A DNA stretch of 64,000 nucleotides from Larix kaempferi (taxonomy: Eukaryota; Streptophyta; Pinopsida; Pinales; Pinaceae): NCBI GenBank assembly GCA_027924585.1, contig BSBM01000186.1, positions 4,712,001 to 4,776,000 on the forward strand, in the 5' to 3' direction. The first letter of the stretch is position 1. Each line of letters begins with the position of its first letter. Shown here piece after piece: positions 34,631 through 47,914 of this stretch. The position numbers were made by a program, and so were the translations under genes. The notes beneath the pieces were generated by a model, which searched no databases, was not told where the DNA came from, and worked only from the letters and a program-made list of their open reading frames with translations.

Positions 34631-36407
34631 TAACCGTATGTTTTTTTGCTTTAGGAGACCTAGTTAGATTTTCCATCCAGTCTATTTCAGTCTATTTGTT
34701 CTCTTAGAGGTGTCATAGGTCTTTATTACCTATTCTTTCTTGCTTGATTCATCCCAGTTTTCTATTGCAAAGCCTGTTTGTGTCCTTCTGAGACATGTGC
34801 ATTGGTTTACCCTACTTACAGTAGTGCATCTTTTCTGATGAGTGCTGGTTTGTACATTGAACAATAGCGCATCTTTCTAGTGTACGCTAGTTTGTGCACT
34901 GCATAGTAGTGCATTTTCCTGTCTCTTCCAGTTTTCTGTTAGGGTTTGATTTTGAGTGGTTTGATTTCATTTCCAGCCTTTTGCTTTGCTTCCCTGACTG
35001 ACCCCTGAGACTTCTATGTCCTTTTGAGTCTTTTTTACCTCTCTGAAGTCCTTTAGTAAGTCTTTGCTTGCTTAAGTACTTGTTTAAAGTGTCTTCACTG
35101 CTTTCTATCCCTTTCTGAAGTTTGTGCACTACTCTCTTTTAGACATAGCTACACACTTTTGACCTAGTTGCTTGTTGCAGTCATAAAGACCTGTGTTCTT
35201 AACGTTGTTGTTTGTGGCAATAATAGCACACTTTCGCTGTGTCTTATCCTTTCCATTAGGGTTTTACCCCAAGTTTGAGTCCTTAGGGTGATTTTGAAAG
35301 GTTGCTTGGTTTAGATACTTTCTAATTATCTTTTCAGTTCAGTCCAAGTGAGTTAAAGCCTTCTACTTTAGCTTTATTTTGAGTTCGTGTGTTAGTAGGG
35401 TCACTTTTTGGTTCGCTTGCCTACTCCTTTGCTTGGCTTACTGTTTTCTTAAGGTTTTGGTGCTTAGGAGTAGCCTTTTAGGTTTTCCTTTCCGTTACAA
35501 GCGTCTCTTTTCCTTGTTCCTTTTACACTTTAGTTCCAAGCCTAAAAGTTTTTCCTTTTGAAACAACTTGGTAGGTTGAGTCTGTTTCAAGTCTTTGATT
35601 TATTTGTTTGAACCATTTAAGGTGTTTGTCTTACTCACACTTTACGTTAGATATTACTTGCTCTTTTACAAGTTCTTTTTCTTTTATAATTATCATAAAA
35701 GACAAAGTGTTTTAAGTAGCTTAGTAGTAAGGTATATCATCATTTTGAAGTAGCATAGTTTGCTTTGATTTGAATTTTAAAAGAAAAATAAAAAAAGAAA
35801 TTTGATTTAGGATTGCCTAGTTTTCAGTTTTCGAAAGAGTATAAATGAAAAGAAAAAGAGTTTTTTTTTTTTTTTTTTTTTTTGAATTTGAAAGCATTAC
35901 TTTACATGCACTTTACTTTCCTGTCGAAACTATTCCACACACCATACTACAACCCTTGAGTAAAAAGTAGCCCTTAAAAATAAATCTTAATAAAATTAAC
36001 TAGCAGCATTTTTCTTTTTAGGTATACACATCATCAACTACCTTAGGCTAGAGTTTTGGATTTAAATCACCTTAAACTATCTGAAACTGGCTTCATTACT
36101 CAACAATCGTAGTATGACTATCTATTAGGTAAATCCATCTCTATCAAATAGTCCTGGGATGCTCTACTAAAACTAGAGTTAAGCACGAGGATGTGGGAGA
36201 TTGGAATTGTTGAGTATATCCCCTCACTTTCCTCTCAACCATAAACCAGAGTTGACTCGTGTATGAGGGTCCTTACTAACTTCGAGCTTTGCTACCCTGC
36301 CCATGCATTTCGACTAGGCTAATGACTGTCCCCCCAAGTTATTTCGTATTGGTGGTAGCCTTAGTATCATAACCTTTTAGGGCTCTACACAGGGAGAAAA
36401 CATACTT
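34631..36407 (+). other. Non-coding leader downstream of the Tat-type primer-binding site
   Basis: T-rich sequence without a credible coding frame. Degenerate ~43-bp repeats (TAGTGCATCTTTTCTG, ATAGCGCATCTTTCTAG) lie near 34820-34920, and a 23-base poly(T) run is at 35861-35883. At about 36407 it changes abruptly to chromovirus integrase, so one of the two was truncated by recombination or insertion. Confidence 0.5.
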
Positions 36408-37343
36408 GACATCGCGGATGTTTTCTTGAAGGAGATATTTCGATTACATGGGATACCCAAGGCAATCATTTCCGATCGAGACAAGAAGTCCACTAGGAAC
36501 TTCTGGAGAGCATTGTTCTCTAGTTTGGAGACCCAATTACAATTCAGTACTACGTACCATCCCCAGACCGATGGAAAAACAGAATGAGTAAACCAAATCC
36601 TTGAGGACATGTTGAGGATGTATGCCATGAACAACCCCACCAAGTGGGAAGATTATTTGCACCTAGCAGAGTTTTCCTACAACAACAGATACCAAACCTC
36701 TGCCAAAATGAGCCCTTTCGGGGTACTCTATGGTAGGAAATGTCAGACACCCGTGACTTGGGATAGTTCGGTAGACATACTTATGTTAGGACCCGACCTA
36801 CTAAAGGACTTGGAACAACTAGTCTCCAAGGTGAAACTGAACTTGAAAGAAGCACAAGACCACCAAAATATTTATGCGGACAAGAAAAGAAAATACAAAG
36901 ACTATCAAGTCGGTGAACATGTGTTTCTAAAACTAAAGGCCAAACGAAGCTCGTTGAGATTAGGACGTTGCGGGAAAGTAGCCCCAAGATTTTGTGGACC
37001 TTCTGAAATACTGGCCAAAAAGGGTCCAGTGGCTTATGAGTTAGCCTTATCAGCTCATATAAAATTTCATAATGTTTCTCATGCTTCATTATTAAAGAAA
37101 TATGTATATGATACTAAACATATCATTGATTGGTCCTTATTACAGGTGGAGCCCGGAGGGGAGTTCAGGTTAGAACCACTCCATATTTTGGACAAGAGAG
37201 AGGTGCAGCTTAGGAGGAGGACCATTACTCAACTAAAGGTGTGATGGAAGAACTTTGGACCAGAGGAGGCTACTTGGGAGAATGAGACCACTATGAAAGA
37301 GGCATACCCAGCCTTGTTTCATGACCTCATTTCTATCCCCTAG
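36408..37343 (+). pseudogene. pol: Chromovirus integrase C-terminal half with chromodomain
   Basis: One frame runs from 36408 to TAG at 37341-37343 with TGA stops at 36585 and 37242. It starts inside the integrase core: the first catalytic Asp is missing, the second is in IISDRDKKS and the Glu is in the TDGKTE motif near 36570. GKVAPRFCGPSEIL and FHNVSHASLLKKYV mark the C-terminal domain. The end (ILDKREVQLRRRTITQLKV, WKNFGPEEATWE) is a chromodomain of the plant Tekay/Del type, which in active elements steers integration to particular histone marks. Both TGA stops fit CGA-to-TGA. The frame ends 37 bases before the 3' LTR. The upstream part of pol and gag are absent. Confidence 0.92.
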
Positions 37344-37370
37344 AAACACCGGGACAGTGTTGTTTCTAAG

Positions 37371-37380
37371 TGGGGAGGGA
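37371..37380 (+). other. Polypurine tract of the chromovirus
   Basis: TGGGGAGGGA lies directly before the LTR start TGTAATATCC. Confidence 0.85.
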
Positions 37381-40300
37381 TGTAATATCCTGAATTTTGG
37401 ACTAACTATTTCTATTGTTAAATTGGGCCACGACCCCAACACATATGTTTTATTTTGAATATTGGGCATGGGCCCTAGAACCTATGATTTATTCTTTCAT
37501 ATATTGACATATTGGGCATGGACCTTGACTGACTTTTTTATTTGAGTGTATACTGGGCAAGAAGGCACTAATATTTTGATGATGTGTTTCAGCTTTGAAA
37601 TGGGTACAAACCATAATATACTGAGATGATCTTTTGTTACTTACTGTGCATAGCTATGATTTTACATGATTGACTTATGAGTGTGTTGAGCGTGGACTTA
37701 GAAACACACATATAATCTACGTATTGGGCATAAGCCCCGATATACCTAGAAGAATGTTTATGTACTGGGAGTAAGCCCTGAGGTACATTGAGTGTTGGGC
37801 ATAATCCCTAGAGCACTCCAAGCTTGATAAATGAATATAGGATCCGAGGCCACTTGAATATTCTAGATGTACCTCACAACCACATTCTAGCACTGGTGTT
37901 GAGCAGGAAGCTTTGGAATTGCAATAGCATAATGCCCATGTGAAAGTGTTGAGTTAAAAGGTTCTGAAGAGCACTCAGGGTTACTAAATATCAAAGTGTT
38001 GAGTCGGAAAAACTTTGAATAGCACTTCTACTTTCATCACATTTATTTAAATTGATTAAATGATTCATATTTTATCTATCATCAAATACTGTGGGAACTA
38101 CCATGTTAAACAAGGGAATCCAACATGTAAGAGAGAGACTAGAGGTGCCTATACAAGCTTAACAAAAGACCGTCCAAGGAAGTGGACCTTACACTTAAAT
38201 TGTTAAACAAAGTATCATGTGAAGATACAAGATTAAATATTATTATTAAGAATTTTAATAAATAATGATGTGATTATTTATTTATAAAAGACGTTTATTG
38301 CATATAGTTTATGCATAGTGGGATGCCACATTATTTAGTATTAATATTTAGTGGGTAGCCACATTTGTAAATAATATTAAAAATGTATTAATACCTAGGT
38401 TAGAAATATTATTATTATAATTAGTGTTATTATTATTATGAAAAGTTTAAATTAAAATCACTCATAGTTAAAACAAAGGAAAAGGCCTAGTTCAGGAGGA
38501 CTAGATATTTGAGTAAATAATATCTTTTAAAATATTAATTATCTTAATTTAAAGAAACTAAATATTCAACAGTCATAATTCAAGACTCCCCTACATAAAA
38601 AGGAAAGATCCCAAGGTTGGGGATCATCATGCTTTTTCATTATCATTCTCTTATGGTAATGAGAGAGAAGTTTTATGCTCCAAGAAGTTGAAGCAGTCTC
38701 ACCTAATAATTCCAGATCTGAACGAGCAGTGAACCTAGGGCCTCTATCTCTTATTGCATGTTGGAACCAAGCTCGAGGGGTTGTAGTTAGAACCAGGAAA
38801 GGTCTAAGGGTCATGGTTGGGAGGAACATGGTAGCCCCAAAGTTATCCAGCTAAGCTTAGGATATTTCTACACTAATTATTGTTTGAGTGTGCAGGCATC
38901 TACATGAGCAAGTTAAACTTCAAGACAACCAGGTATGACTTATTAACTCAACAGTTTAATTTATATGGAAAACTAGGTTTTTAATTTAGGCTTTTAGATT
39001 AAAACTAATGGTTCAGCATTATTTTAATTCTTAACCCAAATATTATCAAACTTAGAGGTTTTTCCTAGAAACCAGTGGAGGGTCTAGCAGGCCTAGCCTA
39101 GCTAGCCTATGCTAGAGAACACCCCATCAACAAACTTAGGAACCCTACTATGGATTTTCGGAGGACTTCTAACACTGTGTATTGTTTCCATTGTTTTCCC
39201 GTATTAACTTCTAGGTTAGGGTTATTATGTTTTTAAATATTTATGTTTTCTATTTGAATCGTCTTATCAATTCGTAGTGCAGGGATCACTTCTGCCTTTT
39301 AATTCTTTTATTGTTATTCTCTCTATGCTTAGGAATCATCAAATAGAAATGATAGTAGAATCAAGTCAGACATCGAATCTCTTAGCCACACTACACATCA
39401 AATCATATATTAAACAATAACAGTAATTATTATTTTCTGTTCTTTCAAGCCAAAGTATCATTCCACATTATCAACATCTCTACGACTTCAACCAAACAGT
39501 CAACCATTATATCGAAAACAACAACATATATTTTTCTCATGGATCGAATCCCACTACCAACAAATGCATTCCATATCTTTAAACTATATTACTTTTAGCC
39601 CATAGAAATAGAATTCAAGAGATCGAATCTCACTAACATTCCAGGAAGACCATGCTATCTTCAGAGTAGCCAAACATCGTAGTAGTTTTACACAGAAGCA
39701 TTTACACATCCAACCAATCATTTTCGCTACCATTTAACAAAACACTTACAGCCATTCTTTAAAACATAAAATGCAAGGCAAGGGATCGAATCCCTCTATT
39801 CTTCCATTAAAAGCAACCACCAGAAAATGTAGCAAGAAGAACCAAAGTGAAACCCCACAGGCATGTAAGAAGACCAGACAAGGGTTTTACTTCTCCTACC
39901 AACACATCCTATTCTGGCAGCTATTTTAAAACTAATATTTGCAAACCCATTCAACAAACAGAGCCACGATAGCCACATGAAGGATCTAAAAATATTAACC
40001 ATTAATTCACATAGAGAAAACACAGAGTTTAGTTATCTTCAGTACAAGTTCAAAGTCTAATAGAAAATACGGAGGCAAACACTTCCCTATTCCTGAGACA
40101 GAGTCAACCCCAGCTCTTGATAAACACAAGTCATAGAAAAATCATGAATATCCTTTATAAAATACTCAAACAACGACCTTCAGAACAAAAGCAATGATAA
40201 CAAACACAAAAAATAAAACTACTACTCTTACCCATAAGAAAATCCAGAGACTATAGAATGTGCGAATCATTTATAGAATTATGTACTAGGACATTTCCTC

Positions 40301-40640
40301 TATTCACAGGTCCAGGGATTCTTTCAAAAAGAAATATGCAGACATGTAAACCCCAGGTTTATATTGGGCATTATTACAAACAACTTCTACAAAGTTCAGC
40401 ATTGATCCGAATGGCCAAACCTCACACTAAAACCCTCTAGGGCCATTAAAACCAATAGATACATTTCACAATGGTCCAGCTAATGGCGACCTCCAAGAAC
40501 CCAAAAATTGTTGCAGTAAACCCAAACCGGGCTCACGAAGTTCCTCATAGAAATTACAAACAATACCACTCCACAGAGGCGAGAGGAGGAGATAAGGAAT
40601 GGTGAACTCTGAACTTACCATTTGCAATGCCATCAAGTCA
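37381..40640 (+). repeat. Long chromovirus 3' LTR (copy C1)
   Basis: Begins TGTAATATCCTGAATTTTGG right after the polypurine tract. A diverged second copy starts at 59662 with TGTATTATCCTGAATTTTG and follows it for about 3.2 kb (shared landmarks GTGGAGGGTCTAGCAG near 39075, CTTACCATTT-CAATGCC near 40614). The first 450 bases contain repeated GGGC...GCCC words and three GTGTTGAGT units (37890-38030). The 3' end is not certain; similarity to the second copy fades near 40640. Confidence 0.7.
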
Positions 40641-41828
40641 AGTACTGGCGATCAACTAGTAGCCACATAGAAGAAGAATTCCAAACAAGTACCTCCCAAA
40701 CAAGTGAACCATACAAAGTCAAAACGTGAGATTATTATCGAATTCTATCTAAATAAAATAGCAGGAAACGTAGTATAAACCAGGGAGGGTATTAACTTCT
40801 TATTTTCAGTCACCATCTCTATATACGAAACCCCATATGGTGTGCTTACCATGAGGCAAGCTCAGGTCAGTACACGAAACCCTCAAATGCATCCAACAAC
40901 AAACAAGGGCAAATGAACCACAAAAATGAACCTTCGATGGTGTAGAACCCAAGGGAATCCTTAGCATAGCTGGCAGCGTTGGCCATGTACCAATGTAGAG
41001 ATGCATTTAATTCTACCACCAACCCCAAAGATTTCGATATTAACCTTGAATTCTATAGTAGTATAGTCATTCTTGATCAACAAGTATTATAAATGCAACA
41101 AGTATTGCAAAGACCACCAACATTACATAGTGTCAATAAGTCATTGCAAGGTCAACAAGTATTACAAGTTCAACCAATATTGCAAAATCCATCAAGGCTT
41201 TTAAGGTACCAATCTTCGAACATCACACACTTTAGGCTTAAGTAATTGCTAGAAATGTGAAGGAAGTACCCTAGGTAGATGCCTTCGTAGGTACACCTGT
41301 AAACCAATACAAATTGAATGCATTAGCAAAACTCACTAAGTAAGTTAGGAGTTTCCATTTCTTACACCCTACTTCTTGGCAGCTCTGTCGGGGTACTTTT
41401 CCCCTTAAAATACCAAGCGTCTCATCATGTGCCTCAACTGTCACCAACATGGGTCCATCTCACCTAAATTATCAGTTAGAATTTCATAAATATGCACACA
41501 AACTCTTAAAACAGTAAGAAGGAGATTCATATTATTATACTCTAAACTTTTGTACACTTGCGACAGAATTACACTTCTACTCATTACATCGCTTCTGCAA
41601 AGCTATAAGAATAACAACCAGTAAGACCATGATACTTAGGAAACTGAGACCCTTCAAAGGTAGCAAATAAGTACTGGTGTAGTATGTTTCTTATTAGTGC
41701 TGAAGTTAATTTACAAATCATCACCTCTTAAATAGTTTACTACAGTGACGGAAATTTTTTAAATTTTTACTATTTTAGGAACATTACATAGGGACTAATC
41801 ATGATAATGCTATTTTTTAAGGTGTAAA
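40641..41828. other. Non-coding DNA
   Basis: No coding frame, LTR or array recognised. Short CAACAAGTATT...CAA words repeat at 41080-41190. Confidence 0.5.
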
Positions 41829-42790
41829 TGTTAATATTAGGGTTTATCGATTATAAGTTCTTCTAGAGGATAAGGGTTAGGAATTAAAGTTTAGGTGTTA
41901 TGAAATTTAAGCGTTAAGCATTCAAGTTTACAACTCTCAAGGTTTGTATGGGTTGTAATGTGAATGGCTATATGAATTAGGTTTTAAGGTGTTTGAGATC
42001 AAATATTAGAATCCTTATAACAATTGAGGATGGGATGCAATAGAAGTTGGATGTTATAGGTCTATTAAGTTAAGTCTTAGGTTAATAAGTCTTATAGGGG
42101 TTATAATGTAGGAGTTAATATTTAAAATGGTTAGTATTTATTTGAGATGGGGTTAAGGGTTATATAGGTTAGGGGTTAATGGTTACATGGGTTATAGTAG
42201 TTAAGACTAATTTGAATGATGGGTTATATGGTTCTTAGTGGTTAAACCATATAAGATTTATTGAATTTAGAATATTCATAACTTAAAGTTGTTAAGGACA
42301 ATTGAATTATAGGGGTTAGAATTAATACTTGTTAATGTAGTAAAGAGATCTTGGTTTTAACGTTTAAAAGGGTTAATAATTATATGTGTTCATGGTTTTT
42401 TTTGTATTGTAATAACTTGTTATAAGTTTTAGGAGTTGTGTGGTTACAGTTTATTCAAAATAAGAGTTCTAAAGTTTTGGTCTTATGTTTCATAAGACTT
42501 ATAATGAGTAGGGTTGAGGGTTGTAAAATTTAGGTGTTATATTTGTTAAGGGTTAGTATTAACGTTTATAGAGATTAGTGGTTTAAAGCTACAATTATTT
42601 AGGACTTATAAATTTAAAAATGTGTAGGGTTTATAAGGGTTTTGTTTTAAGAGTTAGTGATTACAATTTATATGGATTAGATGATATAGGGGTCAAAGTA
42701 GATGAGGTTTATAAAGTTCATGTGTTCCATGGGTTGGGTTTTATAGGGATTAAAGTATATAAGTGTTATAAAGTATAAGTTTTATAAGAA
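41829..42790 (+). repeat. GT-skewed stretch rich in GGGTTA/TTAGGG words
   Basis: About 950 bases have very little C on the plus strand and contain well over a dozen GGGTTA, AGGGTTA or TTAGGGTTT words (for example at about 41839, 41870, 42110, 42152, 42170, 42520). There is no fixed period and no reading frame. It may be a decayed telomere-type array or simply a skewed low-complexity region. Confidence 0.6.
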
Positions 42791-43364
42791 GGCATATGCA
42801 TATGCTCTAACTACTAAGATAAGAGATGTTATCTCTTATGATGCTTGAATAGAGAATCAACAAAGGGGTTCCTTCGTTAGAAAAATTTAAAAATCTTGTG
42901 TATACATTGTTGAACATCGAACTTGGGGTATATTGAGAGTGGTTCTTTGGGAATGACCTCCCTCCATATATTACTAACGTAATTGAATCTTGGTTCCTAG
43001 CAACAAAAAAAGAAACATGTATCAGAATACCGAGTGAGAAAATTGTTTCCAAACAATTCTCAAAATAGTCCTCTGGATACACTCCACATAATACATTTAA
43101 TAATTACCCTTATGGCCTAATGTATACAATCTAAATATACATTAAAAATATATATACAACCTTATCATAATTTAAATATTCTAATTAAATTTTATATATA
43201 AAGAGAGAGGGAAGGATATCATTAACTATTAAAAATACCATTAAAATTTGTACTTTTAAAAACATCTAAGAATCAAAATACTAACATTAGAATACACAAA
43301 TAATAATTATAATCTAATAAAAATTTAATCTATTTCAACACCTAGAATAGCAAAATTCAATATG

Positions 43365-43402
<38 letters not shown>

Positions 43403-45517
43403 CCAATCAAACTCAAGTACTAATATTTTGTAAACTCACTTACTAATATATTTTTTAATCAAATTTAATTGCTAATTTAATGCGAAGCCAATTTCTATCA
43501 TATTGATAATTGGTTGTATCATTTATATTCATGCAAAAGATAAGTATTATTGAGTGTACAAAAAGGGGTCCAAAATGTGAACATGAGCCTAGGTATTATA
43601 TGATATGTTCATTCACACATTATAGAACCAATTTCCACATGTGACGTCAAATTGGGATAGGTAAACTATATTACCATGATAACGACCAACCTAGAACACT
43701 CAATCTACTCTAAATTTTATGTTCCATCCTTACACACTTGGTTTACTCTAAATTTTATGTTCCATCCTTACACACTTGGTCTGGAATTTTGAGGTAGAAA
43801 ATCTATCCCAAACAAAACATTTACTATCAAAACTATCCTTATAAGAACTAATACGATTCATGATGATGATGTCAACCGTAAGGGTAAATAGTTTCGGAGG
43901 GAAATGACTAACACTACATTTTTCTATTGTATTTTCAACTTATATCCTTGTAATTTTACTCATGAGTGTGAGTACTTGTTGAATGTGAAATTAAATTCCA
44001 CATCCAATGAGTACCCACTTGGCATAATATAACCTTTGTAGGAAAAAAATTGAAATGAATTAAACAAACATGCATTTCCACAATGAAGTGAAGTACGCAA
44101 TCATAAAAAATATAAATTATTTTCCTACATATGATTCCATCCAACAAACCTTAATAGTAAGTAACAAAGATCCATCCAATGTGAGTAATAGAATATGGAT
44201 TTAAGATTTATTTGATTAAAGTGCTCCAATACTCATTTTTAACGGTGTACAATGTGACCCTACAGTCTAGCCTCCTAATGAAAATAGGTTCTGGAGAAAA
44301 TATAGTGTGATTTTGAGATCACTAAGTTTCATACCTTTGGGCTATTCAAGCAACTCTCATTTTTGTTGTATCATGAGCTTCGCTATCAAGTAGAGATGCA
44401 AACTTTGTTCTATGAACATTTTGGCTATGTTTATATCATTGTTTCTCTAGAAATAAATATCTATTGTTTCCCAAAATAATATTTTTTTATTTTGATTAAA
44501 CTATTTTGGAAATAATTATAGTATCAAATAAATTTGCCTCAAACTATATGATTAGCGACATGCAAAATAAACCTAACTGTACAAGATTGATTTCTAGGGA
44601 AAAAAATTTCAATTAAGGAATTGCAATACCAATTGAGAGTTTTCATGATTATTTATATTTCTATTTTATTTATAAACTTTTTGTTTTACAAATTAGATTT
44701 TTTTAGATATATTTAAAATTTGTAAAATTTAATAAATTAATATTTGTAACTTCTAATATATTTATTTTTAAATAAAATAAAAAATTATTTCAATAAAAAA
44801 TATCTGATTAGATGGTTAAATAGATTCATTTTATTATAATACAAGTGTAAATAATTAAATTATTTCTATTTTGAAAAATCTTTCATAATTATAATGAGTC
44901 ACTTATTTCATAATCCAATATGTAAAAATTGGAAGTATAAATAATTTACAAATCAAATTAATAAATAACATAAAATCTTTATCCTATGACATGATTATGC
45001 CTCTTGCCAATATTATTTATATTTTATCTATCATAACTTTATCATAACTTTTTAAGTAGCTAGTTGTTATTCCTTTTCTTCATAATTTTTTTATATCATA
45101 AATCTTTATAATAATTAGTGCTGTTATTCTCTTTCAATTTCCTCCATAAATCCATGCGTTTTGTCTTCTATTGCATATATAATGACATATTTAAACATAG
45201 ATAACTTTGATATAAACATAAAAGGTTCATCTTACATACTTTTATCAACATAAGTGAAAACTAATTACCAAGCTTTCATGATAATTTATATCTAAAATGA
45301 ACAAAAGGTATCATTTTATTTGGTTTCCACGTACTCAAAATTTTGTCACCAAAGTCACTTTATCTATTTACATTAAACTAACTTATTATTAATTCTCTTG
45401 ATAATGTACATAGGAATAAACCAAAGATAAAATGTGCCACTTCATAAATATATTAATAAACTTTTGCTTGACTTGTGTAGGAATTCGTTTTCTTAAACAT
45501 TTGGCCATCAACTTTTG
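42791..45517. other. AT-rich non-coding DNA
   Basis: No gene seen. Contains a (TA)n microsatellite at 43366-43399 and a 37-bp tandem duplication at about 43708-43781 (TTTTATGTTCCATCCTTACA in each unit). The remainder is AT-rich spacer up to block D copy 2. Confidence 0.65.
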
Positions 45518-46019
45518 TTTTATTCAACGTACAAATAAATGGTTACATCATAACTGCGGTCACATTACTTATCTGAGATGCTAGCCCACGGGAGGATAAA
45601 ATCGCCAGGGAGACTTTATTTTTGATTCGTATAATGAAATTTCAAATTCCTTTCACATAATGGAATACCATGCGATCTAATATGAACGCTAGATGATGCT
45701 CCACGTAAAGAAGGATTTATTAATGCCACATCAGTTTAATCAGTCGGTAGTTTTTGTCTTTTGTCAATAAGAAAAGCATCCTGAGTAGCCGTTGTATGCA
45801 GATGGAGAGTTGTCCATGTCAATCAGAAAAGCATCTTGAGTAACCAACGGCATTCTTATTCAAAAAGCAATCTACTCAACGGCATTCTCATTCAAAAAAG
45901 CAATGTTGATTTATCAAAGTAAAAATATTTTAATGGAATGGAATCCAAGGGTGAGCGTACAGTTTCAAATTCAAATAGTTAGATTAATTCAAATTTCTAT
46001 AAAACTCTTATCATTGTTA

Positions 46020-46640
46020 TTGTTATGGCTTTCCTGGTCGGATCTGGCGAGGAGGCTAGGGTTTCTGCGTTCGCAGCTCCAGATTGGCAATAAGCGTCTC
46101 TTGATCCGCTTCTAACTTTGGTCTTCCTGAGGAGAAGATTTTGAGCTTGCAGCGAGGGTTTCCGGAGCTGTTTAGGAGTGGGACGCATGTCGCTACTGAG
46201 ATATGGATAGCTGCCCCTTGCTTCCTTCATTCCACCCTTACATCGTCATTTCCATGGCCCCGCTTTACTCCACAAATTCAACATCATGGATGTTAATATA
46301 GTACAAGATGGTTGCAGATCGCTTAATGACTCTCACTTCTCTGCTTATGAATTCTTCTCTCAGGTTGACACGGAGATTTATCAAACAGTCGTTAACTCCC
46401 TCCCGGTCAGGACATTGATTTTTCAAATATGTGTTAAATTCTTCTCTAAACACTTCCCTGCGCCTGCTATCTTTTTCAGTTGCAAGTAGTTCTTCAGCAA
46501 ATGGCATTCGTCTCGCTTGAATTAGATCGTGTTCGCCCTTATTTTCTGGGATTTCTTTGGGTGTTGATTTGAACTTTTTTCTTATTTTTTAGGGTGTGGT
46601 ATTCGTCATGAGATTGCCGTGTGTTATGAAACACAGCCAA
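46020..46640. other. Gene-like conserved segment of block D, copy 2
   Basis: Counterpart of 560-1200. The plus-strand frame 46286-46489 (DGCRSLNDSHFSAYEFF, QVDTEIYQTVVNSLPVRTL) is open here but broken in copy 1 by insertions and changes; minus-strand frames 45997-46230 and 46265-46507 correspond to 604-792 and 961-1179. I recognise no family. It looks like a captured or decayed gene fragment. Confidence 0.3.
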
Positions 46641-47845
46641 TAGAAATTAAATGGAGAAAATGATGATCATGGATGTTCTTTTTGTTGGGGATGGACACCC
46701 CACCACCGGCAGATATTATCTTCATCGTTGGTAGCGTGAATTCCTGTCACAACTCGAAGGACAACCTGTTATCATTATTGCCTTCCGGATATTTGTTGTT
46801 ATATTGTTTGAAAAATCCCGTTATTGTTAATGGATTTCATATATGTTATTTGGTTTGTTGATTTTGAGCAGTGATTAATCGGTATTCGTCCAATATGTTT
46901 GAGAAGGGCTGCACAACGTCATTTTTGCATATGGTTGGCCGATCATACAAAAGGGACTTGACTCGATGACTTGATTTCATGTTGGATGATGGGCACTTAA
47001 AGGTAGGTATATTTAATATGATTTGTTAATGTGATTTGTTTTAATGAAATGAAGGAAAGAAGAAGTAGATCAAATTAATAGATTATTTTGTTTTAATTAT
47101 TTTGATAGTTTTATTTTAGAAATATATTTTACATAACTCTGTACAAGAAAACAAAACACATAAAAGAAATGCATTAAATAAATTAAATTTGATACATTAA
47201 ATTTGATATAAATAGTTTTAAAGTGTGTTTTTAATGGAAATCTTATATTTATTAAGCTTATTATGATGGAAGTTGAAAAGGAATATTAAATCTAACTAGC
47301 TCTCTTCATAGAATTGGGTTTAAGCTCAAAGCCTACCTACCACTGAGCCTCACCAATAAAGGCTCATATCTTCTATTTTTATAAGTACATAGAACTAATA
47401 TTGGGAGGATATTGAATTTTCAAAGAAAATCCACCAAGGAGGGAAGAATTGTTATGTTGCCTAAACAAATTGTTGTAATAAAAATGGAGCAATGGATGCC
47501 GAGTTCGACAGGTTCTCTCTGCGTACCTGCGTACCCGTAGGATCGTCACCCTCTCCCCCTTCCATCGGGGTTTGCATCCCATTCTCTGATGAGAGGAACA
47601 TTCACATGCCACGGAAACAACAGCTAGACGCTCCCTAACGGTCCTCTGCTTGCCAGGGTAACATTGTCTCTATACTCGTATTGCCTGAGGTCGAGTTGCC
47701 TTTAAGGTTTGTGCCAAGCGTTTTGAGTATGCCTTGGATTCCGTGTCTTAACTTTATTAAATTAAAAATCAGATGAATGACAATATTTTTTCTATTGTGA
47801 TTTTCATAATTTTTTTTTTTTTTTTCATAAATTTTTATAAATTTA

Positions 47846-47914
47846 TTTCTGATTTTCATAAATCTTTATTTCTGATTTTCATAAATCTTTATTTCTGATT
47901 TTCATAAAAAAAAA
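47846..47914. repeat. 23-bp tandem repeat
   Basis: Three units of TTTCTGATTTTCATAAATCT type step by 23 bp. Copy 1 of block D lacks the array. Confidence 0.85.

Noticed and set aside
35379-35561. Hydrophobic 60-codon frame that looks like a membrane peptide
   Set aside because: Lies in T-rich leader DNA where Phe/Leu codons are expected; no similarity or context.
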